Counted from the stretch's first letter, positions 21,740 through 34,465 are shown. The stretch: DNA of 64,000 bases from Tetrastigma voinierianum (GCA_016808115.1 JAEQBH010004422.1:1-64000); one strand, 5' to 3'. Numbers and translations: made by a program. Notes: generated by a model from the letters alone, not told the origin.

Positions 21740-22979
21740 CACCCCCAATCGACACGTCGTTAGTCCCTTAGCAATGCAAAAATAATAAAGGCATGCATGC
21801 AAAGGATTTTCAAAAAGTTTATGGTTCAAAAGTGTATATACAACAAGCATTACCTTTTAAAATGAAGAATTGATACCTAAGTTTGAAAAACCTATGAGAG
21901 AACAGGAAACCATAAGAAAAAGTTTTAGGTCAACATCATGATTCATGGTTTTCTAAACCCAATTTCCACCAAATTCTAATGGTTCTTAATATAACCGTAT
22001 CGTTTCAATAGCAAAATCATCGCTCTCCCCCCAACCCAGCTACCAACACGGCCTTAAGTCACAACAACCTGGGATAGGAATAGCTACACTCTTCTTTCTC
22101 AGGCAATGCTCAAAACTCGGGATTTCAATTAAAGTCCTGTAACTGGGTCCACCGATGACTCCCAACCAATTAAGTGCCTTAGTATGATCGCTCAAAATGT
22201 GATCACTGACCACAAACTCTACAGTTTCAATTCCTGACCGAATGACTTGGAGAATTACACCTACAACACGTCAAACTCTACCCATTCACCCGTGTAACGA
22301 ACACTAAGTCGATGACTCCCAACCAATTAAGGTTTAGGCACGGCTTCAGCAAGGTTACGCATATACCCCTTGACCGTGCTCTGTTTCAAGGCAAAGTGTC
22401 GACTTTATTTTTCTCTTTTCTTTTTTTTTCTTTCTTTTTCTGCCTGAAGACTACATTGGTCTTCAAATACGGGTAACACAAACCTATCACGCCATCATAC
22501 CTTAAGGCCTGGGCTTATGCAAAGTGAAAGGAGGCAAACAATTTCACAACCTATTGCATAATCCGTGCAAGTGTGTGAATCAGCTTAAGGTGGAATGTTC
22601 AAGGTCGTAGCAGATGGAACTTCAATCGACTAAAATTTCTTCAAACATGGAATTGTTCGAATAAGTGAAGGTAAATACGGTTTCAATTTTTCAATTAAAG
22701 GCAATTCAATTGTCCAATTAAAGCAATTCAATTGTTCAATTGAAGACAAATAAGATTACATAAAATGGAGGCACAAAAAGAGATATGCAAAGGTGTAAAA
22801 AACTAAATATATATATATATATACTGTATAGCTTTTGATATAGCCAAAATGGCTAGTACATGCATATCAAAGCTAAATGATACAAAAATATCACGCCTAC
22901 TACGGGCTAATACAAAATCCTAAACAAAATTGGGTGAGGAAGTCGGAGCAAAGCCGGTAACTATACAAAACATAAAGAA
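21740..22979 (-). other. Polypurine tract and post-ORF3 DNA of element G'
   Basis: The minus strand shows CGATTGGGGGTG abutting the LTR (21740-21751), preceded by the CTAAGGGACTA motif. Another G-rich tract, GGTTGGGGGGAGAGCG (about 22023-22038), and an A/G tract (22405-22445) follow. A short (AT)n run lies at 22806-22824. No protein is recognisable. The order matches elements D, F, A and B. Confidence 0.65.
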
Positions 22980-24930
22980 ACCTAATCCACCATCGCATGG
23001 TGTGGTGGGTCTCCGAGGCTACCGGGCTGGGCCGGGCCGCTAACATATCCCAAAGAAGCCGCTGCAAGGCCTCTCCGGGGTCGTGAACATGTCAATACCC
23101 AAATGTGTCGCGATTCAGCCGCAAAGATGGAGGAGCGCGACCCAAAGTGGCCTCGCCGAGCCAACCTCCGTCCCGCTCACTGGTAGCGGCTAAAGAACAT
23201 ATAGCATCCATCACACCTCGCCATTCTCGCGAAATGCAATGAACGCATTCCTCGCCACGCCGTGATGTAAATGACGGGCCAGAGTATCGCAGGATTGGCG
23301 TACCGGCAGTAGAGTGTGGAGATGGGAGGAGAACGATCCGCAAAGTGACCTCCATCTCAGCCTAAGCACGACTACCTGTCCCGCGGAGAGTCCTCACTGT
23401 CCGGCACCTCCCGTCCCGCCGGAGGAGAAAAGATATAGCATGACCATCGTCGCTCCATCGACGTGACTCGAGGGCATCGAATCCTTCTCGCTTCAATCCG
23501 GGGCTCCTCCAGCTCAACGCCTGTGGACCCGTATAATAGTCTCAAGACGCTAAAGGAAGACTTCAATGAGCCGCCCTTACGATAATCTTATCCTGGCGTA
23601 TTAGAGAGGTCATCACTACCAGGATCAACTTAATCCTCCAGATCCGGCATGAGCCTCCGTGATAAATTTCATACGTCGTACGAGGCCAGCGGAAGAGGCC
23701 GGGTCCCGAATGCATGATCCACCAGAGCATCCGAGGAGGGAGCCGCTCCTAATAATACGGCCCGCGAGTGGTGTTCGATCAAGACCGCGACCATCTCTGT
23801 GTCAGCGACCAGCCTCGATAACCTCCTCGACCGGCCGCGCAGATTCTGTGCTCCAACGCGGCCGATATGTCCGCCGCCGGCACTCGCGATCGCCGATATG
23901 GAATCTGAGCTCGAAATGACCAGCCCCCGGATGTCATCGAACGGTGAATCGTAGAAACCACCCGGGGTACATTATCGCCTAGCTTCATAAATGGCGAAGC
24001 AGGGAGCAAGGTTTCGACCGCCGCATCGAGTCCTCGACCCTGGATCTCGCCAACAAAGGCCTTCCGAGGACGTCAGACATGACTCCCGCGGAGTCTCGAA
24101 TCGGGCCGCGACGCTCCTAACAGGTGCCCGACAAATAACCCGCCTCCCGATCCCTGAGGTCGATAATCGAGGCGAAGAGGTCTCCATCACGCCGGGAGCC
24201 GCGGGTCGGCGACGGGCCGAGGTCTGGGACGAGGATGACTCACCGCCCGGCACGGCCCGCTGAGGGACGGGCCCTCCTGGGATTCTCCGAGAATGTGTGA
24301 CGGGGCCGGTCCCATCCGCTGCCTGATATTCTCGAATCCCCGAGGCTCCTCAGTGGACTACCTTGACCGGAGCGCAGACGGGGCTGGGGTCCCGAGCCGG
24401 AACCGAGGCCTCGCTCCCTCTCGCCGGGTAATCGACCTAACCCGCGCTTAATACTACGGACCCACCACGAGCACGACCATATCTATAGTCCGAAAAAGGC
24501 ATCAGGTAGTGGTCACGGGAAAATGAAACCAAAGGGTAATCGCGTAAAGGTCGATTCGGCACATGACTCATCACCGTGCGGCAAAGTGATTCAGTTGCAC
24601 CACGCTATGGTGATAAACAAGAATACAAGTGATTCGCGACCAGCGCGCAAACAAAAAGTACGCAGACTACCAGATACGGTCACGCAAGGTGATCCAGATC
24701 TGGCAAGGATGCGAACGGGCGCTGACGGACACCGGGAAGGGCAGTTCAGAAGAGCTCAAACAGGGTCGCAAATGACGACCGCCGCGGCAAGGCAAGCCGG
24801 AGCCAAGGCACCCGGCTATTGATCCGACATGCCAACAGGACGCCACGGATGAGCTCGGGTGGGAGGAGGAATGATATGAATTTGAAAGTTCTCCCCCCTT
24901 TCTTTTTATAATAACGGAAGCCTAACTGGC
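22980..24930 (-). pseudogene. Athila ORF3 remnant, element G'
   Basis: This GC-rich block lies between the AT-rich spacer and the tail of G', at the position of ORF3 in elements A and B. Its flanks match those of ORF3 in B: the TTTAGCTTTGATATGCATG motif lies just outside both (22865 minus, 58735 plus). The minus strand carries broken frames of 60-97 codons with no domain I can align fully. ORF3 function is unknown. Confidence 0.5.
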
Positions 24931-24939
24931 TGTTAGCCC

Positions 24940-25230
24940 AATTCGCCATAATAATGAATTCAAATTTTTAAACCTAGTTCACCGCAAATTAGATTCAAGA
25001 TTAAAATATTAAAATAAAAGCTAAAAATATTATATAATATATATATAATAATTTAATATACGATAATATAATATAATTACTAACTCGTTTAATAATGGAA
25101 AAGTCGCTTAAATTAAGAAACATACTAAAAATATTAAAATTATCGAATTACTAAATCATTAAAATAAAACCAAAAATTAATGAACTCGCAATTTGGTTTT
25201 TGAGAACACCAAATCAGCCCAACGTTACAA
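24940..25230. other. AT-rich spacer of element G'
   Basis: No coding potential. It is strongly A/T-rich with TATAAT runs at 25025-25075, and corresponds to the non-coding DNA between protease and ORF3 in element B. Confidence 0.6.
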
Positions 25231-25900
25231 AATTACTCAAGGAGGGTCAAGGAGGATGATCTCCTCAACTCCCGCAAAGGGACTGAAATGATTCCATGGT
25301 GTCGATTTCCCATCGTCGACTGGTTCACCGATTGAATTTGAACCGAGCAATCGTCAGAAGAGTACCGATGGTAACACCAAACCTCTCGCATCACCACTGG
25401 CCATTTCCCCGCACCTTCGACACCTGTTCTTCCCTGGGAAGATGCTCACCAATCAACCAACTTCATCGGCCATTTGATTTTCATCTTCAAAGAAACTGGT
25501 GCTTGTTGCTCAAATGGAATATGTTCCACCAAGGTCATGTTGCCAAATGTGAGTTGTACGACTCATTCCAAGTAAATTGATGATCGTGACGCGCGAAATG
25601 GTCTTCCCGTGATGATCGTCATTAACATCGCTCATTTGCTATCGTTCTGTCAGCACTGCCAAAATCACCGGGTAATAGAATTCGCCTATTTCACCAAGAC
25701 ATCCTCAACTATCCCCCTGATTCACCGATCTATCTACCAATGATAAGGTAAATGTCAGTAGGTTTAAGTTCACCCAAACCTAACTCGGCTTATACAATCG
25801 AAGATTTTAAGAAGAAGTTCACACCGCCCTGATCCGTGAGGGATTTGTCTATACAATTCCGTCTATAGGAGACGTTCTTCCAACGCCGACACTGAGATGG
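25231..25900 (-). pseudogene. Athila protease remnant, element G'
   Basis: Minus-strand reading gives CIDKSLTDQGG at the catalytic loop (normally a DLGAS type), then LGLGELKPT, a TGRPFRAS stretch, and VVQLTFGNMTL, the ordered landmarks of the Athila protease and its tail. Many stops and frame changes are present. It ends at the AAGGAGGGTCAAGGAGG block (25238) that leads straight into the spacer, with no RT. Upstream gag is missing; unrelated DNA begins by about 25900. Confidence 0.7.
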
Positions 25901-26196
25901 GAGAAGGAACCTCGCCCATTTTCCAATTAAGATAAAGGGCTAAGGATGGACGATAGTGCCTGCTGTCTAAGCTACTGAGGAGGGAAGAAGATTCCCATAG
26001 ACAACGCCAATGTAAGGGTCTTCAAGCAAATGATAGATCGACAGGTTTTTCTTGGTGGCTTTCTTTTTATAGACCTTCCGGTGTAAGTATCATACTCCTA
26101 TTCATTCTCTACCTAGAAGTTAATGGGCCCAATATCCTTTTTGTCTTTGACACTACAGAAAGTCACGAGTGACAATTTATTATAAATGAGTATCGA
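25901..26196. other. Unassigned DNA left of the second solo LTR
   Basis: I recognise nothing here. No frame shows a retroelement or host domain. Confidence 0.3.
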
Positions 26197-26984
26197 TGAT
26201 GCCTTTTCAACCTGAATCGGGCTAGTAGCGCAAGGTCATTGGCCGGACCCGATTGCTCAGGGGTCGGGATGCAGCATCCTGGATCGCCCGGGCCGAGGCA
26301 GGATCGTTGCAATGTTGGATCTGGCCGGGCCTCGACGCATGACTCCTCGCAAGAACAGCAGTACAGTGGGGTCGGCGAGGGTCGGCCTCGTGTCGCCCGA
26401 TGCCTAAGTCGGCTTTCTCTCGAGAGAAAAGAGACCGCTTAGAGGCGAATGTGTCGCGATATGAGTACGCGTCTCAAGAGCTGCCAGTTTTTCACTCGCC
26501 TGGGTGGCCCCCGTATTTATAGTGTACATATTCTAAATCTGACATAAGGACCCACTGATGGATATTTCATCGTCCCCTTTATCAGATTTTAGAAAGAGAT
26601 ATCAAGGAATAGTTTATCGAGAATTATCCTCCTTCCTTTGCAATAGATCGACCGGATTCATGGCGATAATATATTATCGAATTATCCCTGCTTCCCCTTT
26701 ATCAGAGATTTGGTCGATTCGGTAGATAATATAATGGAGAATTCATCCTACTTTCCTTATCAGATTGTCAGATTTGTAGACAATATATTATCGAATTATC
26801 CTACTTTTCCTTATCAAGTAGATTTAAAAGATGATTCGTGCGGATGCGAATTCTTCCTAATTATCCATATCATCACTAGCGAAGGATCTGGCTTGCTGGG
26901 TCGACGCTAGGGCTCGGGGTGTTTTATAGTACTTCGCCTCCTCGCCTAGGCGGCAGTTCGCGCGCCATTTTTCAAACCCCATCA
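26197..26984 (-). mobile_element. Solo LTR, same family as 12025-12764 (copy 2)
   Basis: The minus strand begins TGATGGGGTTTGAAAAATGG and ends near GGCATCA. It shares the TATA box (CTATAAATACGG, about 26505) and the CGATGCCTAAGTC...GAGAGAAAAGA block (26398-26430) with copy 1. A 5-bp target duplication was not clear (GTATC occurs near both ends), so the borders are approximate. Confidence 0.55.
26615..26885 (+). repeat. Minisatellite within the solo LTR U3
   Basis: Four or five units of about 55-63 bp share a GAATTATCCTACTTTCCTTATC core (starts near 26620, 26674, 26737, 26790, 26847). Three related units lie in copy 1 (12440-12600). Confidence 0.55.
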
Positions 26985-27388
26985 GGTATCATCCATGTAT
27001 CTAATGATGTGTGAAGGCACATGTTCCTGGCTATCTCATACACAAGGCTTAAGGATACTCGTTTCGACAAAGTCGTGATGAAGGCTTAGATATCTCATCC
27101 ACAAGGCTCAAGGATACTGCTGATTATGCTCGTGATGAAGGCTTAGTAACAAATGCGCGGTCTAAATATAGTGGACCTCGCTTTAAGGTGCTCTGGGTGT
27201 ACAATATCCGACTTTTATGAATGGGATCGATCGGTTAGATCTACTCATTATGTAATTTTGTTGTATTTAGTGGGCATCCATGACTAGATGATGAGATGAT
27301 GGGCCTCCTGTCGATGATCACTAAGATTCTGCGCCCATAAATACACTACCGAATGTGGACTGTTTCCCACTTTTAATTACCCAAATAA
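26985..27388. repeat. Spacer with a 59-bp tandem duplication
   Basis: Two adjacent copies (27032-27090 and 27091-27147) share TATCTCAT-CACAAGGCT-AAGGATACT and CGTGATGAAGGCTTAG. The rest of the interval shows no gene or known element. Confidence 0.6.
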
Positions 27389-27939
27389 GAGCAATTCCAA
27401 TGGGAGTTGTCAAAAATGGGGTGTCAAATGCCATTTTGCACCAACAAATTAAGCCAAGACATCCGAACAAAGGTTACTTCCACCCAGAAAAGGGCTAAAA
27501 TGAAGGTGCCATTTTAATAATTCAATGTTTTTTTATTAAAAATATAATTAAACTTAACTGCTATATTTAACCTGCATATTTTTCAGCAACGATCGTAATT
27601 TTAACGAATATATTTGTATAGTAACAATTTCAAATTTCAAATTTTTGTCACGAAATTCAAATTTCAAATAAATTTTAAACACAAAATTCAAATTTCAAAT
27701 TTCAACCGTTGAAATTCAAATTCTGAAAATTTAACCGCAAAAAAAAAAAATTAAAAAAATTATAATTGCCTATAAATATGATAACCAATTCTCACGCTTT
27801 TCATCCATCTATCTTTACATTCTCTTTATAAATCCACATCTCCTTCTTCGACTATTTATCCTTTCTTATATTTTCTGCTCATCGTTTCTTTACGAATCGC
27901 TTTCCTTAATATTTGCAGATCCTCAATATCAGTAAGATA

Positions 27940-28990
27940 ACGATGACTTTATTATGTTGTGTTGCAACTGGTTGTCCGAAGGGTTTAGTCATGGATTCGA
28001 TAAGAAGGCATCAAGCTCCGTCTAGCCACAACGGTTAGCTTGATAGACCGGGCGTCACGAAGACTCATCGTGATCATTTTCATACCCTCAGGTATATGAA
28101 AGTTTTTTCTAAGGAGGTTCCTAATGAGTCGCCCCTCTTTTCTTCGAATCAGGAATCATACCGGAATAACACGATCCATACTTCATCCAAAGCACGATGC
28201 CATCAGTTCTTTGGTCATTATCCCTTCAAAAAAGATAACACACAATAACCGCTTATAGAATTCTCAAGCAGCAACACCAGATTCGATGAATACATTAGAA
28301 TTGAGAAAGCACTGCTGAGCAGAGAAGTCCGAGGATATTGCGGAAAGCTATATTGCACGTTTGGCGACTCACCCGAGGTCACCAAACAATATCGATATCG
28401 CTTGATCGCTACAAATCCTGGGAACAACGCATTTCCAAGATGTTGCGAAGATTACCGCATTTATCGGGTCATGGAAAATTTGGCCCTACCGCGTTAAGAA
28501 TGTGATGAGATCATTATCGCTACGAACTAACAATCATTTGTAGTTCGCACGATCTCAAGATCTTTCGACATTTGACGTGATTCTTTCGTCTACCTTGCCT
28601 ATCAATTATTTATTTTTAAATGCTTCTAAATAGTCCCCGTTTACATTATTAGCAAATGGTCACGCCTCCTACCAACTATATAATTAATGGTCAGCGAAAA
28701 GATAGAACGAGATATTATCTGGCTGACAGATTATCCAAACTGTCGACATTGTAAAAAACAATCTCAAGGTCTCACAAGGTTTGAAGAAATACTTTTTCAA
28801 AGCACAAGAGTCCCGCAAAGATGTGTGAGCTGGCATTTTTTGCACTGCCCTGTCGCCAGAATCAGACGCGGACCACATTGCTTTGGACGCTAAACACTCA
28901 CAGGAGACATGAAACAAGTGTACACAATGCATACACATTATCGGTGAATTTGCGAGGTATGAGTCGTTAACATTGACTTTGATTAAGTAA
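27940..28990 (+). pseudogene. PIF/Harbinger transposase (DDE nuclease) remnant
   Basis: This would be the nuclease-like transposase that cuts and pastes the element, working in the nucleus with the Myb-like partner. Plus-strand blocks match the family in order. There is an N-terminal stretch; FDEYIRIEKALLS (normally VDEYLRIGESTAL) near 28280; then EVTKQYRYRLIATNPGNNAFP (normally IARLLAIGEQRGFPG), both with several substitutions; NYIINGQRKDRTRYYLAD near 28670 (normally YTINGNQYNMGYYLADGIY); and a C-terminal run matching the AQESARKDVERAFGVL region near 28800. Frame changes and stops occur throughout, and the catalytic acids could not all be identified. Confidence 0.7.
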
Positions 28991-29429
28991 TGCAATCCGC
29001 CTGGGAAAGGCCAGGCGATACACTAGAATTGAAGCAGACTTCATGCAACCATTGATCACTGATCGGGGTGGATGCTACTCATTCTCAACTCCGCAGCTGA
29101 CCTTATCGAGCATTCGCGGGAACGATTGTATAATAATAACCTCTATCACTCAAGTTGAAGTTGTATTTTCAATTCCAATATCAATTTCATGTTGTATTTT
29201 AATCTGCTTCAATTTCATTTGATTTTAATTCCACTTAATTTCATACAGATTTTCAATTCCAATCTAAATTTATGTCAGATTTTCAATTCCAATTCACTCT
29301 AAGCTATCTTTTCAATTCCAATTGCAACATAATAAATAATAGACTTTCTAAATTAAAAAATAATAAAGAACATAATAAATAACTTAGAATAAAAAAAATT
29401 AAAACCCCGCTATAACTCCTATCTTCGTG

Positions 29430-30400
29430 TTATTCCAATATGTCATAAATCAGTCCATGCAAGTAGTATCGCTTCAAACATTGCATCTCATTTTCAGATT
29501 GAATTTCTCGCATACTGCCTTTTCTTCACTTTCTAATCGTTACAATGCCGCTTCCAACGCTATCTCCGCTGGAAGATAAATGCCATTATTCCGCTGCCAA
29601 CTTTATTGCTCCACTTCCATTATTTCATTCTAGCCAAGGAGGATCTAGTTGATCTTTCAACACGGCTTGCTTCTTGTTTTTAAGTTGTTTCTTCAAGCCT
29701 TCTCACCCAACGACCTATCAAGGTCGTAGAGCGGATCAGGGTTCGGGGCATCCCCTAAATACGGAAATAATAAATATGATTTAACACGAATGATTCAAGA
29801 GACTACCATTGAATGAGTTTCGCTTCCTTATCACGGGTCGATTATCGGGCCTACTTCGCTCCATTTTCAATATATTCCAATAACACGCCAGATTTGGAAA
29901 CGGGTTTGCCAATAAACTTAGCAAACATTTCTTTTGCTTCATCAACCTGAAAAACATACTTAAATTATTCAGCCACGCTCCAAATATCAAATCATACTAA
30001 ATGCCTAAATTAAGTTTATATCTACATTATTTTTGCTCTGTGTCCACTTTGTCTGAGTTCTTTCAATTTGACTACGAAACCGACACAAATCACGTGATTT
30101 TCAGATTTATATCACCCAACTAATTTTTAATACATTGGAGAATGCCTTCATGATTGCCTCCATGGTTTTGGGTGATTGCAATATTCTTCACAATGCACCA
30201 TCTTGTTTGCTTATTCCCAAAGACTGTGATTCGTCAGATAGTTCACGCAAACACAATTAATTTATCTTCTTCTACAAAAAGAGTTTTTCGTCCTTTCATG
30301 ATTTTCAACTTAACGACTCTTACTTTCAGACTCCAAGGCCAATACCGTGATCGTCAACAAGATCATCATATAAATCAAGGTCGCTCATAAGAACAAAGTT
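29430..30400 (-). pseudogene. Harbinger Myb/SANT-like ORF1 remnant
   Basis: This is the DNA-binding partner encoded by PIF/Harbinger elements, which helps the transposase enter the nucleus and bind the ends. Minus-strand reading shows RRGKTLFVEEDKLIVFAW, the trihelix/Myb-like start, near 30300. Later, LLANPFPNLACYWNILKMER near 29850-29900 matches the KPF-LEHCWNILR end of the domain. The frame is lost between them. Orientation is convergent with the transposase. Confidence 0.65.
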
Positions 30401-31495
30401 TAAAGAACCGTCATATTGCAAATCCATCTACAAAAAAAAAAAAATTTAATCAAATTCAAAAAGAATAAAGAATTTATAAAGTGATACAAATAAATCTATC
30501 AATTATAAAATTTCTAATTAATTTAATTTAAAGAATTTATCAATTAAAATTATAAATTTATTAATTTAAACTTAAAAATCAATTTGTCAATTTAAAGAAA
30601 GAAAGAATTTATTATTAAAAAAAAATTATAATCAATTTAAAAATGAAAGCAATTTATAAAGATATAAATGAATTCCATCAAAATAAAATTTATAATAAAT
30701 TAACATTATTAGCAATTTAAATATTTTAATTTAAAAATCAAACATTGAATTTAATAAAAAAAGCAACACCTTTCTTCCTAAAAAACGATTCTTCCTCATT
30801 CCTAAAAAACGATTCCTCCTTCCTCTTCCTCCTCTCGCCTTTCATTAATCCATGACCGACCGCGATTTTCTCACTCCAAGACTGCCTTCCTTCTTTCTTT
30901 CTTCCTTCTCCTCCTTCTTTCTTTCCTCTTTCCTCCCTTTCAATGGTCTAGCTTCGCACAACGACAACAAGCAAGCAGTGCTCTGACAATGACCCCGCGG
31001 TTTCTGGTTCAGGCTTCCAGTAAGCCACAGCGATTCACGCAGCTCTTTCCCTCAATCTTCAGATTTTTATAGAATTCGAATAGACATACCGCTGAGAGAA
31101 ATTGGGCCGAGATGCACAAGAGCCCATCAATCCGGGCCATTTCGCATCCTTCCGCATTCTCCTCCAAAGTCACAACACGCCAAGACCTCAAATCACTGGA
31201 TGACATTTCCTCACACCTCCGACGCCATCCCCGCCGAAGATTATGCCATGACTTATTTTAAATAGCCACTTTACTTATTGACCCTCGATAAAGAACTCTA
31301 TGTTGGAGTTGCTCTACGTTTGGATATATTCAACGACTTTTGAGGTTTCCACTCCTACCATCCACTTGCCGACCCCACTACTTTTATTAGTCGTCCCGTC
31401 TTCTAATGCGCCAAATTGATTACCCATTTCCCCATTTGTCTTCCTCTCCGTGTCACTCTCTGCTTGAGTTGTTCTCACCCCATTATTTTTCCTTT

Positions 31496-32840
31496 GACCA
31501 TCTCCAACCCATAACACCAATATGGTGTAACTTTTGCACCAAAATGTGGTGTAAAATAATTCCATTTTACACTTATTTTCTCTTCAACCCTTTACACCAT
31601 TTTTAACACCAAAAAACAATATTCCTTTTATATTATTTTTTATCTCATTTTTATATTAATTTTTTAAAATCCTCAACTTTTTATCTATTTCACCAAATGC
31701 CCCTACATATAATTTTTTTTACATATTGATCCAATATCATATTTTATTATTTTAAAAAGTTGTAAAAATAATATATTCAAAGTCTAGTACAATATATTAT
31801 AAAATTCAAATTTGCATTAATAACATAATTTTGAAAAACAACATATTACATAATATTGCATGAACAAAGTAATAAAATAAGTAAACATTAATAACATAAA
31901 AATAGGAAGAGACTTAAATTTAACCATTTGAATCGCGATTCCTCTCCCACAAACGATCAATTAACGACATGTCGCAATGCGAGCATCTTGTCTTTGATTT
32001 ATGCATGGCGTGCAACAAATCGATTAAATTAATGACTTTGAGATGCTTAAAAGACAACTTTGTCGCGCAAAGCAACAAATTGAATATCCGCAATGACAAA
32101 ATTGCTTTCAGTGAAAGTGATGATGAAAAATAAAATATTATTAAAAGACTTAAATTCTATCGCCGATCCAAACGTAGTCGAAGATTTTGAGCAACAAATA
32201 AAAATTATACAAAAAAATCAATGCTACGGTCTTTATCTACTTTCTTATAAATTATTCGATATTTATGATCCTGATTCGACAATTTAATACTAATTTGCTA
32301 TCCTACCATCTAATATTATTACGCTATATACATGCTTAGACATGCTATATTTTCATGTTTAGTTTAAGTGCTATTTCATATTATGTTAGTAAGTGTATTT
32401 GCATTATGTTTGCCTTAAATATTATTGAGCTTAATATTCATGTTTAATTTCAATATTGTATTATTTATCCTAATATTATTATATTTTAATATTAATATTT
32501 TTTGTTATAATTATGATTTTGTATAATTTACATTATTTTTGTTCATATATAATTCTACCATAAAAATATTATGTGGAGATAAAAGTAAGATTTTTAATTT
32601 CTTTGGTACAAATAAATAACTTTTATTATTCAAAATATTAGATGGGCATAAATTATAAAGTTATTATTTGGGTTCTTGGCAATTTAAAAATTAAAAGGAA
32701 GAACTAAAAAGAATTGTTAATAAACATGCAACAGTTCATTTGTATCAAAATTTGGTGAAATGGCGTAAGAAATGTTATAATAGTTAAATTTTTCATCAAT
32801 TTAATGAAATGGCGGAAAATGGTGTGGGTCGGAAATGGTC
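31496..32840 (+). mobile_element. Harbinger deletion derivative
   Basis: Ends GACCATCTCCAACCCA (left) and GACCATTTCCGACCCA (right, read inward) bound 1345 bp, flanked by TTT and TTA. The interior is AT-rich and keeps only short coding remnants, so it is a non-autonomous derivative. Its terminal repeats differ from the neighbour at 27389, so the two are different families. Confidence 0.6.
32093..32287 (+). pseudogene. C-terminal fragment of a Harbinger ORF1-type protein
   Basis: The frame reads KDLNSIADPNVVEDFEQQI and ends at a stop. This resembles the conserved tail (DLSSISDP-REYIRNEQ type) of Myb-like ORF1 and related plant proteins. No start or upstream domain is present. On the opposite strand at 31912-31990, SLIDRLWERN before a stop resembles the tail of a Harbinger transposase. 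Both assignments rest on short matches. Confidence 0.45.
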
Positions 32841-33033
32841 TTAGGAGAAGATTTTTCTTTTTCTTGTATCGTTTATCTTCCGGTGCTACTATAGAACTGG
32901 AATATCTTAATATCATAAAAACAGCTTAACTTCCTCTCTTCCTCATCTCTCTCCATCGACAAAATTTGGGGGCTTCATCTGCCACCACATGAGGAACTTG
33001 GAGAGATTATTCGTTTAATTATTCCATCCATGA

Positions 33034-33681
33034 TCATCCTCTCATCTCTTTATCTTCCTCCACTACCTCACCATCTCCATCGCAGATTTCACCCCGACGG
33101 AGAACTTCGCCATCAGTTGCGGCGACCCTGAAGATTTACAAGGGCAATCGGCTAGGAACTGGACTGGAGACATAGGTTCCAAATTCTCCCCCTTCGAAAA
33201 GGAGAAGCTATCAACAACACATTCCGCATCTGAACAACCCATTTCTGATAATAAAGTTCCCTATGCCACAGCGCGGCTATCTCGCAATGAGTTCACATAC
33301 TCATTTCCCGTCACACCCGGCCAGAAATACATTCGCTTGCACTTTTATCCATCTTCATATGGGGAGGAGTTCAGCAAATATAAAGCGTTCTTCTCTGTCA
33401 AAGCCGGTGGTGTTTACACTCTTCTGAGCAACTTCAGTGCTGCCTATGCTGCTGATGATCTTGAAATTGATAAGATAATCAAAGAATTCTGTATCAACTT
33501 CAACGAAGAAGAAGGTGAGAAGCTGAATATCACTTTCACTCCCACTGCGGGTGCAGATGCATACGCTTTTATTAATGGAATCGAAATTGTCTCCATGCCC
33601 GATTATCTCTACTACTCTGATCCTGATCCACAAAAGGGACGATTTCAGTTTATCGGTCAAATCGAGTTCACTTTCCGCTGA
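33034..33681 (+). CDS. Ectodomain block of the FERONIA-like gene (no start codon)
   Basis: This is an uninterrupted 216-codon frame. It begins with a hydrophobic leader-like stretch (HLFIFLHYLTISIA) and continues through the first malectin-like domain, including FTYSFPVTPGQKYIRLHFYP and INGIEIVSMPDYLYY. The conserved ectodomain residues show no decay within the block, in contrast to the clustered frame changes immediately after it. It lacks an in-frame ATG because of the apparent 1-base shift after 33031. Confidence 0.75.
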   Translation, partial: SSSHLFIFLHYLTISIADFTPTENFAISCGDPEDLQGQSARNWTGDIGSKFSPFEKEKLSTTHSASEQPISDNKVPYATARLSRNEFTYSFPVTPGQKYIRLHFYPSSYGEEFSKYKAFFSVKAGGVYTLLSNFSAAYAADDLEIDKIIKEFCINFNEEEGEKLNITFTPTAGADAYAFINGIEIVSMPDYLYYSDPDPQKGRFQFIGQIEFTFR

Positions 33682-34465
33682 AACCGATCTTGCTCTTGGA
33701 AAACGTGTACCGACTAAACGTGGGTGGGCAACCATGCCTCGCCCAATGAACGACACCGGCATGTTCCGGTACTTGGGATATAGACGATGACTACTGTGTG
33801 AAACTAGCATTTGTACACGCCAACACTACCGCTGATCTCAAATCCACCAAAATAAATTACACGGCACCGCTTCAGGTCTACCAGACCGCCCGGTCCATGG
33901 GAAACAACAGAACTGAGAACATGGGGTACAATCTTACTTGGTTTTTGCCGGTGGACTCTGGTTTTATTTACGTGGTTAGATTGCATTTTTGCGAGTTCCA
34001 ACCAGAGATCCAGCACTAGCAATGCACAGGAGTTCACGATTTTCATAGCTAACCAGACGGCGGAGAATCAAGCAGACGTCATCACATGGAGCGGCGGAAA
34101 CGGAATTTACTTTCAGAGATTATGGAGAACATGCCGGGTCCGAAAGTAACAAAAACAAACCTGTACATACAATTGCATCCTAACCCGGATGATGAAACTG
34201 TTAACAATGATGCAATCCTCAACGGAATTGAAGTTTTCAAACTCAGCAACGCTGAAAAGAGCCTCGCCGGGCTCAATCCAGACCCACAGAAGACTCCTGC
34301 TGCAGCACCGCCTCCACAGTCTACCACCAACAAGAGTAACAAAACAAAGCTTATTTCAATTGCCGGTGGCGTGGTTGCAGGCCTAATCGTTCTCTTTGTT
34401 ATAGCTTTCTTTATTGTCTGCCGAGGAAGGAGAGTGAAAGGCTCCGAAACCAGCGAGGGAGCATC

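Larger units (their letters stand above)
27389..31314 (+). mobile_element. PIF/Harbinger DNA transposon, decayed
   Basis: Terminal inverted repeats GAGCAATTCCAATGGGAGTT (left) and GAGCAACTCCAAC-AGAGTT (right, read inward) bound a 3.9-kb unit flanked by TAA and TAC, near a 3-bp TWA-type target duplication. It contains a decayed nuclease-type transposase on the plus strand and a Myb/SANT-like ORF on the minus strand, the two-gene layout of autonomous PIF/Harbinger elements. Both are broken, so it is probably immobile. Confidence 0.75.

Noticed and set aside
22803..22824. (AT)n run as a possible replication or attachment site
   Set aside because: A simple microsatellite in the tail of G' with no accompanying structure.
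23659..24822. Several open frames of 86-99 codons on the plus strand in GC-rich DNA
   Set aside because: They lie opposite the decayed ORF3 of G'. GC-rich sequence has few stops by chance, and no domain or start context supports a gene.
33797..33800. Intron in the FERONIA-like gene to explain frame changes
   Set aside because: Frame changes occur without missing codons, flanking GT-AG pairs are not in the right places, and this gene family is normally intronless.
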